Part shown: positions 1-12,432 of the stretch, in pieces | Layout: each line of letters opens with the position of its first letter | Numbering within the stretch: the first letter of the stretch is position 1 | Origin: Cyathus striatus | Lineage: Eukaryota > Basidiomycota > Agaricomycetes > Agaricales > Nidulariaceae | Assembly: GCA_025738555.1 (NCBI GenBank) | Contig: JAOVFP010000012.1 | Span: 3,100,001 to 3,164,000, forward strand | Direction of reading: 5' to 3' | DNA: 64,000 nt | Program-made: the position numbers and the translations under genes | The notes under the pieces: model-generated | The model's database searches: none | What the model saw: the letters and a program-made list of their open reading frames with translations, nothing else | What the model was told of the DNA's origin: nothing

Positions 1-1315
1 CATCCTCTCTATCATCACTGAGGATGGTGAAATCCACCCTATTGTGTTCCACTCCTGCACTTTACCTCCCCTGAACTTAATTATAATATTCATGATAAGG
101 AACTTTTAGCTATCTTCAAGGCTTTCTGCATCTGGTGCCATTACCTTGAAGGTGTGGGTTCTCCAATCAATGTTGTTATGGACCATAAAAACCTGGAATA
201 TTTTTCCATGACAAAAATTCTCACCTATCAACAAGCCTGCTGGTCAGAGTACCTCTCTCAGTTTCATCTTGTTTCCATCCTGGCAAGCTTGGTACAAAAC
301 CAAATTCATTAACTAGACACCAGGATGTCTACCCTAAAGGAGGGGATAGTGACTATGCAAAGGTTAATCAGCATAATTTCCATCCTGTGTTCACTCATTT
401 CCAGCTCCAAGCTTCGCTTTGAGCTACTGCACTCATTTTTCTGACCTTACATGCTAGCATAATCATGGATGTTGAACACTCCATAATGACATTCTTGCTG
501 CATTGCCTTCCGATCCCATTGCATGCATTCACCTTGCTAACCCAGTTAACTGGTGGTCTGTTGATGACAAAGGTTTTCTTCATCTAGACAATTGTATTTG
601 GGTTCCTGCCTCTCCCAACTTTCCTGACCTATGACTCCACATTCTTTTGTACAAACACAATCACATCCTTTCTGGCTACTATGGCCAGAACAAGATGTTA
701 AACTTGATCTGCTGCAAATACACCTGGCCTGGTTTTTGTACCTTTGTAAAGAATTATTGTAAGTCTTGCACTACTTGTATGCATAACAAACCACAGCAAC
801 ACTGGCCATATGGAACCTTGAAGCAATTGCCAATTCCTAAACAGCTGTGGAACTTGATATCAATGGATTTCATCAGTACCCTACCAACCTCATCTGCTTA
901 TGACAAAGAGTTCAATGCCATACTTGTTGTTGTTGATCATCTTACAAAACAAGCCATATTCATTCCTACTACAAACAAGCTTACCTCAGAAAAGCTAGCT
1001 GAGCTTTTTGTCCTCCATGTTTTCTCCAAGCATGGTATTCCATCTCATGTTACATCAGATTGAGGAAAGGAGTTCATTTCCCACTTCTTCTGTTCATTAG
1101 GTACCATTCTCAATATGAACCTTCATTTCACCTCTGGTTATCATCCAGAGGGTGACAGTCAGACTGAGTGCACTAAGCAGACACTGGAACAGTACATCTG
1201 CATTTATTGCAACTACCAGCAAGACAATTGGGCTCTACTCCTCCCCCTTGCTGAGTTTACATACAATAATGCTCCTAGTGCCACCACAGGTGTTTCTCCC
1301 ATAAGTGTCAGCTAA
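1..1315 (+). pseudogene. Ty3/gypsy chromovirus pol fragment (RNase H, H2C2, integrase)
   Basis: The frame opening near base 60 reads a gypsy RNase H (ELNYNIHDKELLAI, then VVMDHKNLEYF). After it comes the usual linker (DVYPKGGDSDY), an H2C2 zinc module (HNHILSGYYGQ with KSCTTC) and the integrase core. The integrase acidic residues are visible in SMDFIS, in SD followed by GKEF, and in DSQTEC. Integrase inserts the cDNA of the element into the genome. The copy is dead: a TGA at 1062-1064 replaces the Arg of the SDRG motif, and there are frame breaks in the RNase H and the linker. The protein stops right after TTGVSP, where unrelated AT-rich sequence starts. The 5' part lies outside the window. 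The matching chromodomain is 7.4 kb away at 8691-8917. Confidence 0.9.
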
Positions 1316-2760
1316 AAAATTTTGAGTGCCTATTATTGTATGGGTAATGATCATAAACAATCATTACTGCACTAGCACAGGAACCTGGCCACATTAGCAG
1401 AAAATTTGAATTTGTTCATTCCAAAAACTGTGCACTTAGAATTAAACATATGTGCTAGATAGTAGACTTCATATAGAATTATATAAGACTTAAATCATAT
1501 TTTTTGAGGCACTCTGAGAAATGTTATGAATATTTTTGTCATGAGATCTTGGAAACTGGGAAAACTGGGAAACTGGCCACCCCTTATTAATAATACAATG
1601 GCTTGTTTAGCAGCTGAACTAAGCTTATTGTACTTATTTGGATTTTACAGCTGAAATATCATCTTTCTTCTGAGATTGACAATGATTTGAATATTTGAAG
1701 CAATAGCTCTGCATATTATAACCAACTAATGCTTTTATAATGTTAATATGTATTTCTTTTACTTATAATGATTTTATACAGCACTCTATTTGGTCTGTAG
1801 CATCCAATATTCAATGTATTATGATGAAACAATGAGAAGCAGAGGTTCAAGACATATCTGCAGTTTTCAAGAAAAGGAAAATTGCTAAAATTAGTGTAAA
1901 ACATGGATAGAAATGTATTGATTGTATATATTCTGCATTATAAATTTTATAGCATATATTTATCATGTAGGAAAGATACAGACAGTTCAATATATGCCTT
2001 GAAACTGTATCTTTCTAGCATTCTTTCATGTAGATTGATGAGATAGAATAGAAATGAGTGAGAATGAGATTTTTAAACTGATTCCAATAAATTCAGAGGG
2101 CTTTAAATTATATATATAGCCTGATTTTATGCTTTGGATGTACTGCATAATGTTGCAGCATTATCTACTTTCCAAAGTGTGAGATTCTGCATCTTAGATT
2201 TAATCTATTTTGGTTATAGCAGTCAACTAACTCTTGAATTTCTCTATGTACAGGAGAGCAATAGTCTAAATACTTATATATTATATAGATACTATAGTAA
2301 TATACCCAACTGTATCAATAAATTGTACAAGTAGTCAATGTGGAAGCTGGAGGATGAGCCATGACCAGATTCCAGGTGTGGCCAGCTTCCTGATAGCCAA
2401 CAGTAGTTGTTCTAATTGAATACTACTATTGTGGGTATATATCAGGTGATCATAAACAATCATTAGTTGTTCTAATTGAATACTACTATTGTATGAATAT
2501 TTCAGGTGATCATAAACAATCATTAATTGTATCAAATTCAATACTAATTCTATATGATAGTTTAGGTGATCATAAACAATCTGTTATGTACTGATTCTCT
2601 TCCTACTGAGAAGCAGATGTGAAGATGCCTGGAAGGTGTGGAAGAGCTATAATGGAAACCTGAAGTGAGTACAGGTGCAGGATGTAGAGCGGGAGTGTGG
2701 GAAAGAACTGTGGCTTCAGCTTATGTGCTGTGCCGCCTGGATATCCCCAGGGGAGTGGTG
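1316..2760. other. AT-rich noncoding stretch replacing the end of the integrase
   Basis: No gene was recognised. The motif tgatcataaacaatc occurs near 1348 and again three times in the tandem repeat at 2404-2583, so this stretch is probably one inserted or decayed repeat unit. It separates the integrase fragment from the fold-back element. CpG is nearly absent. Confidence 0.5.
2404..2583. repeat. 60-bp tandem repeat, three copies
   Basis: Three consecutive copies of a 60-bp unit (about 2404-2464, 2465-2524, 2525-2583). Each begins near tagttgttctaattgaatac and ends gtgatcataaacaatcat; the third is the most diverged. The 68-aa reading frame on the minus strand here is only a translation of the repeat. 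Confidence 0.85.
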
Positions 2761-5700
2761 TCAGCCAATTTGATCATAGTTTGCCCTGAAAAAATGATTG
2801 CTAGCAATCACAAAAACAGGGCAAAAAATGAGTGTCATTTTTATAAGGTGTATTGAGTGGAATGTAATGTAATGGTGATCATTGGCACTCATTTAGTTAT
2901 TATACTTGATTACTGGGCTATAATATTATTGAATATGGGGGCACTCAAAAGTGATCATTTGAAGAATATTAAGTGGTGATCATTGGCACTCATTTAGTTA
3001 TTATACTTGATTACCAGGCTATTGTATTAGTTGAATATGGGGGCACTCAAAAGTGATCATTTTCGAAATATTATGAGGCAATCATTGGCACTCATTTATC
3101 TATTAATTGTGATTACTAGGCTATTATATTACTATACTATGGAAGCACTCAAAAGTGATCATTTTCGAAATATTATGAGGCAATCATTAGCACTTATTTG
3201 TCTATTACTTGTGATTACTAGGCTATTATATTACTATACTATGGAGGCACTCAAAAGTGATCATTTGCACTCATTTCAATACTAACTATATCACTTCCAA
3301 ATGATATGACACTCAAATGTATGTTATTTGTCATGAATGTGACGTGTGTCACGCTTGTCACGTTATGCGCACACGTCACGCATTTCCTGCGCATCACAAT
3401 TGTGATGCTTTCATGTGTGTCGTCACATTTGTCACATCATTCCCATGCAACACATCATTCCCACATGTCATATCTTCGTATGTGTCACATTTGTCACATC
3501 ATTCCCACGCGTCACACTTTCTCGTATGTCACACATGCTTGTCACATCATTCTTGTGTATCACACATTTCCTGCACATCACATTATTGGCATTTGTCATG
3601 CTTTGGTGCATTTGTCACACATCACTATTGTGATATTTTTTGAAATGCATTATGTGTTTTCATGCACATGGTATTTCTCAAGTGTATTGCAACATTTTTG
3701 CAAATGTCATACTTTCCAATCATATTAGATTTGCCTGTCTGTACAACTGTTCAAATTGTCATGGGAGTAGTGTAAGTATCTAATAGTACAGAGTAAATTA
3801 TAAATGTAGAGGTAACAATATGTACTTGTAGAACTGGAAGACTGAACATGGAAAATGACAATCAGAATGTTGTGGAAGTGTACAGTCCGTGACAAGCAAA
3901 ACCCGCCAATTTTTTGAGTGAACTTAAGTGAGTTTTTCAGCAATGACAAATAAGTTTTAAACTCCGAAAACCGTCGGAATAGCATAGTTACAATGTATTA
4001 ATTAAGATTCCACGAGCCGATTTTTCGATTTCTGATTTTTTTATTTTTTGACCCAAAAATTTGGCACTCAGCCATAAAAAATAGTAAAATTCATGGAAAA
4101 TGCATTTTTAGCATCCTCTCATCAATTACGATATGATCCTGCAAAAATATAAGCCCCTGAATTGCCTCAATTGGCACCAAAAATTCATCTTTCTAACCAC
4201 CATGCCTGGAGGTTGACCCAAGAAAAAGAGCTGAAATACAAGTGGAATTTGCAATAATCAATCAAGAACTAATCTTCAAAGCTCCCCCCACCACCTGTCA
4301 CTAATACATCCTCCCCAGAGCCCAATACAAGTCCTAAAAATGTGATCAGTGGGGGATCTATAAGTGTGTCTAAACCACAGCTAATCAGTGAGGATCATGA
4401 ATTACTTCAAGACCCTTACTGCTCAGATGAGAATGACTTTGAGCTTGACTGGAATCATGTAGCATGAGTATATTTTCTATTATAATCCATGTCTAAATTA
4501 TTCAATACATTTTAACAGTACTGGGGGTGGGTAAAATATTTGTAATGTGAAAAAGAGAAAAGAACATTTCAAGATGCAAAAAATGTGGTTATGAAATACT
4601 TAGATGCTTGTTCTTTGGATGTTATTTGCCATTTTATTAACTGAACATGGTGATTCATGAGTGCTTATAGGCATTGTTTAACAGGCAAAGCAGCAGGATA
4701 GGCTGTGAGGAAGCAGTACCAACACCATCAAGTCTCCAATCAGGCCATAATGGCACTTGAAGCTATTTTATCCTAAAATAGGTCATGTAACATGTCAATT
4801 TTTTTGCCAAAAAATTTGGCAAACCTATTTTCTCGTGGGAATTTCTTAAAAACATCATTTTTGTATGTATTTTGACTTTCTGAATCTGAATCTGTAATTA
4901 GTTTGTCCTAAAAAACTTGTTTTTGTACTGAAATAAAATTGGTGGACTTTGCTTGTCATGGACTGTAGTAATAATAAGATACTAAAATGGAAGATGTAGA
5001 GTGTGTATATAGTTGAAGCCTTAGTCCCATTGACAGAGTATAAGAAATGTGAACATAAAATGGTATGAGATGTTTTATAATCAGGACTAGAGATGTAATG
5101 AAAAGACAAAGTTAAAACTATAATGGTTAGTCTGGATATGAGAGATGATGAAGTTATTAAAGAAATGCACATGAATAATAAATGTGAAAGAATGGTGAAT
5201 ATATGTGATTCCACATTGCATCAAATTCACATGTATCAGTCATTAGTTGGTCATGATTCTTGTATAAACTATTGGTTATCCTTATACCTTCAACACACAT
5301 TGCTAGGTCACAAATATGCTTACTCCATATGATCACATGACACTTCTACATTGTCATATGTGTTTCACTTCTCTGAAATATTCTATATAGCTCTGTTAGT
5401 ATTAGTATTCATTCATACATATGAAAAACAACCACCTATACTTCTCTACACTTTCTTACCCAGTGGCCATTACTGACTTGCTTTTCCATTCTTTAGTTTA
5501 GTATCCACTAAAGGGTCACATTGCCCTTTATTCTCTCTTGAGGCTTGTCTAATATAACTTACTATTATTTCTCCATAGTCATGCACAGTATTGTCATTGA
5601 CATGATCAGACCCCATCTGTCAAAATTATCTGAATCAATTACTAATAGTCATTGGTCAATCATTGAGTTTTCAATGCAGAATTATTAATATAATAAGCTG

Positions 5701-6980
5701 AATTACATTACTAAGCAATGGGCTGGGGGTTTAATGTGGCATCACCAGGTGCTCTAATTCATTGGTTGTGAAAAGTTTAGGAACATGTTCATTAAAGACC
5801 TCTTGGAACCCCATCAACATCATGACACACATGGAAGCATGATGTACATGTAATGTATGATACACCACAAAAATGTGACACACTTCCAAAGCATGACAAA
5901 TGCCAATAATGTGATGCACAGGAAATGTGTGATATGCGAGAATGATGTGACAAGCGTGTGTGACATATGAGAAAGTGTGACACATGGGAGATATGTAACA
6001 AATGTGAATGATGTGACATGCAGGAGATATGTGACATATGTGATGTGCACGAAGATGTGACATATGTGATGCATGTGAAGATGTGACATGTGAGAATGAT
6101 GTGACACACGGGAGTAATGTGATGTGTGAGAATGATGTGACACATGGGAATGATGTAACAATTGTGATATGTGCAAAGATGTGATGTGTTGGAATGATGT
6201 GATGCATGGGAATGATGTGACATATGTGACACGTGGGAATGATGTGACAAATGTGACACATACGAAGATATGACATGTGGGAATGATGTGTTGCATGGGA
6301 ATGATGTGACAAATGCGACGACACACATGAAAGCATCACAATTGTGATGCGCGGGAAATGCGTGACGTGTGCGCATAACGTGACAAGCGTGACACACGTC
6401 ACATTCATGACAAATAACATACATTTGAGTGTCATATCATTTGGAAGTGATATAGTTAGTATTGAAATGAGTGCAAATGATCACTTTTGAGTGCCTCCAT
6501 AGTATAGTAATATAATAGCCTAGTAATCACAAGTAATAGACAAATAAGTGCTAATGATTGCCTCATAATATTTCGAAAATGATCACTTTTGAGTGCTTCC
6601 ATAGTATAGTAATATAATAGCCTAGTAATCACAATTAATAGATAAATGAGTGCCAATGATTGCCTCATAATATTTCGAAAATGATCACTTTTGAGTGCCC
6701 CCATATTCAACTAATACAATAGCCTGGTAATCAAGTATAATAACTAAATGAGTGCCAATGATCACCACTTAATATTCTTCAAATGATCACTTTTGAGTGC
6801 CCCCATATTCAATAATATTATAGCCCAGTAATCAAGTATAATAACTAAATGAGTGCCAATGATCACCATTACATTACATTCCACTCAATACACCTTATAA
6901 AAATGACACTCATTTTTTGCCCTGTTTTTGTGATTGCTAGCAATCATTTTTTCAGGGCAAACTATGATCAAATTGGCTGA
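2761..6980. mobile_element. 4.2-kb fold-back-like element with long inverted repeats
   Basis: The left end (tcagccaatttgatcatagt at 2761) reappears reverse-complemented at 6980. The arms run about 2761-3620 and 5830-6980. Each arm holds several ~90-105-bp units containing ggcactcaaaagtgatcatt, followed inward by a CAC-rich block of short degenerate repeats (gtcacatcattcccac); the right arm has about 250 bp more of these. The middle (3.7-5.8 kb) is AT-rich. It keeps one open stretch at 4282-4467 (+), ending DENDFELDWNHVA and a stop, that looks like a last exon, but no transposase is recognisable. The flanks show no clear target-site duplication. The long His/Ser/Cys-rich reading frames in the arms are translations of the repeats. 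Calling it a fold-back type rests only on structure. Confidence 0.75.
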
Positions 6981-8690
6981 TACTAGTGCATTGCATGTTT
7001 CACACATGTCTTGTTGGTATCCAGTTTTTTATCATCTCAGACAAGGGTGAATCAGGTTGATGTAAATATTGTACAACCTGATTTTCTTATCAATTAGAAT
7101 ATCTGTCAAAATGAGTTAGATCACCAATCTGTCAGCAAATTCTAAATATGCACAACAATAGGATAGCTGTCTGATTTATATACAATATTTTCAATAATCT
7201 GAACCCATCTATTTGTTACTACATCTGTCACACTACAAATTTGATAGTATTTCCTAATTGTTAATAAAATCAGAGTGTACCATATTTTCCACAACCTAAT
7301 TTTGGCCTGTCTGAGGTGTATGTGTATCACATCTTTCAAGTGCATTGCAAGCTTTCACAAATGTAATGCTTAAAGTGCATTTCTGCACCTCAGATTTGTT
7401 ATATTTTTGGTCTAAAATCCCATGTGGGGTATGTTTTGTTTATCTGAACCAGAACATAACTACAATTATAAGGTACTGAACCTTTGACAGCCAAATTTTG
7501 AAAGGGTACAAAATGTTTTATATTCAGGACTAGAGATGTGATGAAATGGCTAAGTAATAACTATAAAGATTAGTCTGGATGTGAAAGATGATGATGTTGT
7601 TGATAACATATGTGATAAAATGATGAATATATGTGATTTCACACCACACCAAACTTATACATCTCAGATATTAGATGATCTTATATCTCCAACTCATATA
7701 ATTGAGTCACATATCAGATTACTCTATATAACTACATGACAGTTTTCTACATTTTATTGAAACAAATATATAATGAAAACTATTCCCACTCTGAATGATA
7801 TTGTGTCACAATCAATATTCACATCTAACTGTTATATGTGTTTGTTCAAGTATGAAAACTCCATTCTGTACTTTTCTGCTCTTTTTTGAATCTGGCCCAG
7901 TTATCATTATCTAACTTGCTTTTCTATTCTATATTTTAGTATCAATTACATCATCACTTTCTATTCTTCTTGTGATGTTCCTGAAGGATGCATTTGTCTC
8001 TTCTCTCTTGCTTAACACTTACCATCATTTCTCTATAGTTATGTGCAGCATTTTCATTCACAGGACCCCTGGTTATAACAGGTAGTGACTATGTAACAAA
8101 TAGGGGTAGCTGACTGTATACAATGGACTGAGAGTGAAATGTGGCATCACTTAGTGCTGATTCTTTGGTTATGAACTGTATCAGAATATTTCCATAATGA
8201 ACTTGTTCAAACCTCATCAATGTGTTACCATCATGATACATATGACATGCTATTCCATGCATATTCAAAGTGTTACAAACATAATACATATAAAGAATGT
8301 AAACATCAAAATCATGACAGATATGCATGCATATCTGAAAAATGTGACACATGTTTCAAGCATGACATGTGTGAAGCACATCATAGACTGTGATGTGTGT
8401 TTCAAGTGTGATATATATAATTTGCATCAATGATGTGACAGACATGACATGCATTTCAAGCATGACAAATGTAATGTGTGGGAAATATTTCAAGTGTGGA
8501 AAATATGTAATGTGTGGGATATGTGTGAAGCATGGGAAATATGTGACACATGGGAATATCATGACATATGGGACATTTGGGCAGAACATGACAAATGTGC
8601 AGTGTGGAAATATGTGTGACATATGTGACACATGTAAGAACGTGACAGATGTGAAGCACTGTGACACATGAGAAGAACATGACAAATGCA
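6981..8690. repeat. Diverged, truncated second copy of the fold-back element
   Basis: Two blocks match the first copy in the same order and orientation: about 7500-7690 resembles 5060-5260 (caggactagagatgt, then gttagtctggat), and 8035-8690 resembles 5575-6430, including the CAC-rich repeats. The segment 7335-7375 matches 3675-3720, so the middle is internally deleted. The arm with the ~100-bp units is missing. The copy carries the 7033-7318 MITE and ends exactly where the chromodomain begins. Confidence 0.6.
7033..7318. mobile_element. 286-bp CAC-ended MITE, target duplication TAT
   Basis: The right end CTGAGGTG and the left end CATCTCAGACAAGG (first C of CAC decayed to T) are inverted versions of the same terminus, and the inverted similarity extends about 75 bp inward. 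TAT lies directly outside both ends (7030-7032 and 7319-7321). The termini match those of the giant element at 36372 and 62138 (CACCTCAGACAGG, then an AGATTTTCTTA-like stretch), so this is a small non-autonomous relative of the same CACTA-type family. It has no coding capacity. Confidence 0.75.
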
Positions 8691-8917
8691 ATGTGTGGGA
8701 AATTGCCAAAATTCTGGACTTGAAAATCAACAAACATCTTAAGTGCAAACTCAAGTACTTCATACAGTGGAATGGCTATCAAGACACTGATGAGGAGTTC
8801 TTCTGGCTACCCACATCTGAGCTTGATAATGTGGCTGAGTTTTTTGAAGAGTTTCATACTCAGTATCCCAACAAACCTGGTCCTAAAGACACTGAGAAAT
8901 TACTTCATCCCTCTTAG
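8691..8917 (+). pseudogene. Chromodomain end of a gypsy chromovirus integrase
   Basis: The 75-residue frame reads VWEIAKILD, then LKYFIQWNGY, then FWLPTSELDN and FHTQYPNKPGPK. This is the chromodomain that closes the pol polyprotein of chromoviruses, where it binds modified histone tails and targets integration. It ends with a stop at 8917. It begins directly at the end of the CAC-rich repeat block, so the link to the integrase is lost. It most likely belongs to the retroelement at 1-1315 (same strand, correct order), with the fold-back copies inserted between them. That assignment is inference. Confidence 0.8.
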
Positions 8918-9773
8918 TCTCACACCTCTGATTACTTATATTATTTTTCACTTCTGCATTTCTGCACTTCCACATCTCCAATTCCAATCTTGCTTTATTT
9001 CTGCAAGATGACAAGTACAAAAAAATATTAAAACTAATTATTGGGTCCCTTGTGTCTGGGACCCAATCACTGGCTCATTATCCTCCTCTGCACTACCCAC
9101 ACTACTCACACTACTTGAACTACTTGCACTCCCAGAACTGCTCATTTCTTCACCCTCTACTGCCTCTGTATCTGCATGTCTCAAAGTTCCCACCTGGCCT
9201 TGAAGAGTAGTCAACTCCTGCCACACCCCCCACAATTTGGCCACAGCCTGCCTCATCTCTTCCACCAAGGCCTGCTGGAGTTCTGTTGATCACTGTTGCT
9301 CTTCAAATATTGCAAGTCAAGCAACCCACATTTCCTCCATTTGAACCTCATGGGCCTGTTGAACTTCCCTCAACACTCCCACTGGTCCCTCACCATCTGC
9401 TGCATCATATGCAGCAACTTCCCTTGCAGACCTGCATCTGCCTCTTGCTCATGATTGGGCTCAGGTTCATCTTCATCCTCATCATCAGACTCAGGCACAG
9501 TTGAGGTTCATGGATGCACCTTCTTGAAAGGCTGCCCCTCCACATCATTACCAACCTCAGCTGACCCCACTTTTCTTTTCTTGCTGCAAGTCATGGTGGT
9601 GGTGGTAACCAGCTTGTCCATGGTGCATGGCCAATGTGATTCTGCACAGAATTCACATGGGGAAAACTCATTGTCCCTATCAAAGAATTAGTAAGTTTTC
9701 AAAATACTTTGAAAACTACTTACCTCTCTTGGTTGCACTTCCCTCTCTTTTGAGGATCCCTCCACACTTGGCA

Positions 9774-10492
9774 GACAGTCCTTGCTCTCCCCCACTATGA
9801 CACCATGTGACTTACCAAATATGGAAGGTGTTCATCCACTGATGACCTCAAGTACATTCCGATCATAATTTTACATTGCTCAATGGTGTAGTGGTTTGTT
9901 GACCCACAATAAAGATTGTTTTTTGCATGAAGTGGGGTTCAATTCCCAGTGATGTCTTATTTTTTTTATTGCTATTTTTACTAATAAAATTGAGGTTGGG
10001 CTAGGTTTGGGGTATTGTAAAACAGTAATTAGTTAAAATAACTGTTAGAAAATGTGGTTAGGTTAGGGAGGTTAGGTTAGGGAGGGTAGGTGAGGGAGGT
10101 TTAGGTTAGGGAGGGTATAATAGAACTAGTAATTAGCAGAAGTTAGGGCTGGGTTACCCCAGCCCTAACTTCGTTGTCCTATGAAAGAATAGAGGTTAGA
10201 GTTAGAGGTTAGAGTTAGAGGTTAGAGTTTGGTTTGGGATAGTTAGATTAGGGATATGGAGTATTAATATTTGAAAGAGACTTGTTACAGTTGTCAGTGA
10301 GGGATTACATTGACACTATTGTACTTTGTATTTAATTTAAAGCTTAGTACATACTATTACAATGACTAAGTATTACAAAGTTACAAATTACTTTGAAATT
10401 ACTAGTGTGGTTTCATGATGACACATGGTTATGAGCAGTAACCGGTTGCCAATGGTCACGTGGTGTCATAGTGGGGGAGAGCAAGGACCGTC
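9774..10492. mobile_element. 719-bp TIR element with 9-bp target duplication
   Basis: The ends are inverted repeats of about 38 bp: GACAGTCCTTGCTCTCC on the left and its near-perfect complement, ending GGACCGTC, on the right. The 9-bp sequence CACTTGGCA flanks both sides (9765-9773 and 10493-10501). Removing the element and one copy restores the reading frame of the surrounding Cys-rich gene, which confirms the boundaries. No transposase is present. A 9-bp duplication is typical of Mutator-like elements; that assignment is inference. Inside are a tRNA-like stretch (9873-9955), TTAGGG-like G/T repeats (about 10060-10120), a perfect 14-bp hairpin (10140-10171) and repeats of gttagag. Confidence 0.88.
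9873..9955 (+). other. tRNA-derived sequence with Pol III boxes
   Basis: An A-box-like TGGTGTAGTGG (9883-9893) and a perfect B box GGTTCAATTCC (9936-9946) are spaced as in a tRNA. The first and last seven bases (ACATTGC and GTGATGT) can pair with two G-U pairs, and CAAT/GTTG can form a D stem. A run of eight T follows. The anticodon arm does not fold properly and the T arm lacks one base. It is a decayed tRNA or SINE head, probably not a working tRNA. Confidence 0.45.
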
Positions 10493-11449
10493 CACTTGGC
10501 AACAGTGACAGACCTTCATGCTGGACTTGTATATGGGCCCAGGCTTCTTGCCCTTTGACAAGTCTCCCACTTCACCACCTATGACCTCATTTGTGGGCTT
10601 GGGATCTGGTTTGTTGTCTGTGTTCTCTTCATTACCTTCTCCCTTGTCATCAGAATCCTCCACTACTGACTTACTGTGCATGAGGGTATGACTTTTCTCT
10701 TTACCCTTTCCCTTTCTTGAACTCCCTGCCACCAATGCAACTTCCATCATTTCCAACCTTTGTGCCTCTTCCACCTTTTGTGCCTCCTCTGCTTCTCATG
10801 CCTCTTCTGCCTTCTGTGCTTCCTCTGGTATTACTGGTGCAGGTGTGTCTGATTGCACCACCCAATGTAGTGCTTGATGCATGTCTCAAAGTGCTGGGGG
10901 ACATGTGGTTTCCTGCATGGCTGCAGTGATGGGAGAACATGTGGGTGTTCAAGGGTATTAGATAGTGGGCCAGAGCAGTACCAGAACTATGACAACCATA
11001 ACAGGTAAGACATAGATTACAAAGAGAACCTCAGGCTGAGGTATATTCTGAAGCCTTGTGACTAGTCTGACTTAGTACTGGGAACATTACTGGTGGTGCA
11101 AGGAGGATACAGATATGTTCCATAGTAGCATGTTCAGGATTCTACTTTTCTGTATAGTATAGCTATCTATTACTGGTAATTTATACAGGAATCATTGAGC
11201 TGCCCAAATATATTGTTGTCATATTGAATCCCTTAATTCGTATCAGAGGTGATACTTTGACTGGCAGTGTGGGGCTCAACCCAAGCCCTTGGACTCCTCC
11301 CTTGATTGTGTACTCAAGCAGAATACTTTAACTGGCAGCTTGGGACTTGCCCCAACTCTTAGACTCTCAGACTTGATTCACTATACTATATTACTGATAC
11401 TACATGGCTATTATATTTCGAAAAATAGCCTTATTATTTTACTAGGTGT

Positions 11450-12212
11450 ATCACACTGAAGTAATACATTAGCTTGCTCTTTTAATGTATGGTGTGGATT
11501 TTCCAGTGTTGTCACAAAGAAGTCCAGATATGTATGTGGATTAAGTACTGCAAAATGAAGGAAACCCTTCTGCAGTCCACTCAATAGGTCTCACAGTAGA
11601 ATGCTTTCAAATATTCATGGCCCTAACTTAGTGACACATCAGAAAGAGGACAGGGCTACACCATTTGATCATATAGAGAAATCTGTTAGTGTATTGACAT
11701 GAGGAAGTTTCTTGACAGGAGATAATTGAACATGTTGAGCAATGAGCAGAAAATCACAGGGTAGGAATTATTTTCACATAGTATGGTGAACTACCAGTAC
11801 CCTACTACTTTGTTCCCCAACCAGACTCTCTTGCCAGAGTGGAGAAACTACTGCACTCTCAAGTGAATCTTAAATGCATTGCAAATATCAATTGATGTCA
11901 ATGATGTAGGATGAATCACAATTCACAATGCATCAATCTATTTGTTAGTAGATGATACCAGTAGGTTGCCAGTAAGTCTTGGATAATGATTCCTCATCCA
12001 TAGAGTAGACTATAAAAGCTTCAATTTCTCAAAGATAGCAAATGTGCTTGTACCACAAACATACAGTCATTGTGTGATGAGTCATTATTAGGTGTAATGT
12101 ACATGATAGCATGAATGGAAGCAATTCCAAATGTCCATCTCCACAACTCTCAATAACTCATGACTACATTGAACCACAGTTTGGAAATCCCTTATCAATA
12201 TGCACCAAATGT
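11450..12212. repeat. CpG-decayed copy of the repeat at 19960-21060 (inverted)
   Basis: Read in reverse complement, this matches 19960-21060. Shared blocks include agcggactgcagaaggg (agtggactgcagaaggg here), ggaaataattcctac, the tail ctggttggggaac and caatatgcaccaaa. Where the right copy has CG this copy has TG or CA, for example ccgccgtactacgtgg against tcaccatactatgtga. It lacks the 20011-20366 insertion. Confidence 0.8.
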
Positions 12213-12432
12213 GTAGAATTATATTACCTATTCAAATGTCACAATGATACTCATTCCATGCCACCTCCACATATGCATTTAGATAGTTTACTATACCTTT
12301 TATGTATTTAAGTAGTTTAAAATGTACCATAAATACTTATCCATTTGCCTCTGGCTTTCTCCCCCTGTGTGCTTTGAGGCTAAATGTAACAATGTTGTTG
12401 TTGATGCATCATTTATTTCAACAAAATGTGCA
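12213..12432. repeat. CpG-decayed copy of the repeat at 63397-63632
   Basis: Starts tgtagaattatattacctat and ends in gcatcatttatttcaacaaa. The 63.4-kb copy has the same order but keeps CpG: gtcgtcgtcgatgcgtcg there reads gttgttgttgatgcatca here. It directly abuts the 11450-12212 repeat. No coding function is visible. Confidence 0.75.

Larger units (their letters stand above)
9038..10918 (-). pseudogene. Cys-rich coiled-coil protein relic, split by a transposon
   Basis: The frame starts at ATG 10918 (MQETTCPPAL). It runs through an acidic, Lys-rich region (GKGKEKSHTL, DSDDKGEGNEEN) into a Cys cluster: CHCCQV before the transposon, then WRDPQKRGKCNQE, an intron of GTAAGT...TAG type at about 9680-9725, and SPCEFCAESHWPC. 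It continues with an acidic stretch and a Gln/Glu-rich coiled coil (ELQQALVEEMRQAV), ending in a Ser-rich tail. The Cys spacing suggests a zinc-binding module; I do not recognise a function. At least four TGA codons stand where Arg would fit (two near the N terminus, two in the coiled coil) and there is a frame shift near 9405. The element at 9774-10492 interrupts it. Without that insert the Cys motif reads through in frame. Confidence 0.7.

Noticed and set aside
3306..3728. Long His/Ser/Cys-rich frames here and on the minus strand at 5731-6435
   Set aside because: They are translations of short CAC-type repeats in all three phases, mirrored in the inverted arm.
6990..7060. A peptide like GIQFFIISDKGES that resembles the integrase SDRG motif
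   Set aside because: The DNA there is the terminus of the 7033-7318 MITE, matching CACCTCAGACAGG; the resemblance is chance.
10060..10120. Possible interstitial telomere (ttaggttaggga runs)
   Set aside because: Irregular, short and confined to a transposable element; not a perfect TTAGGG array.
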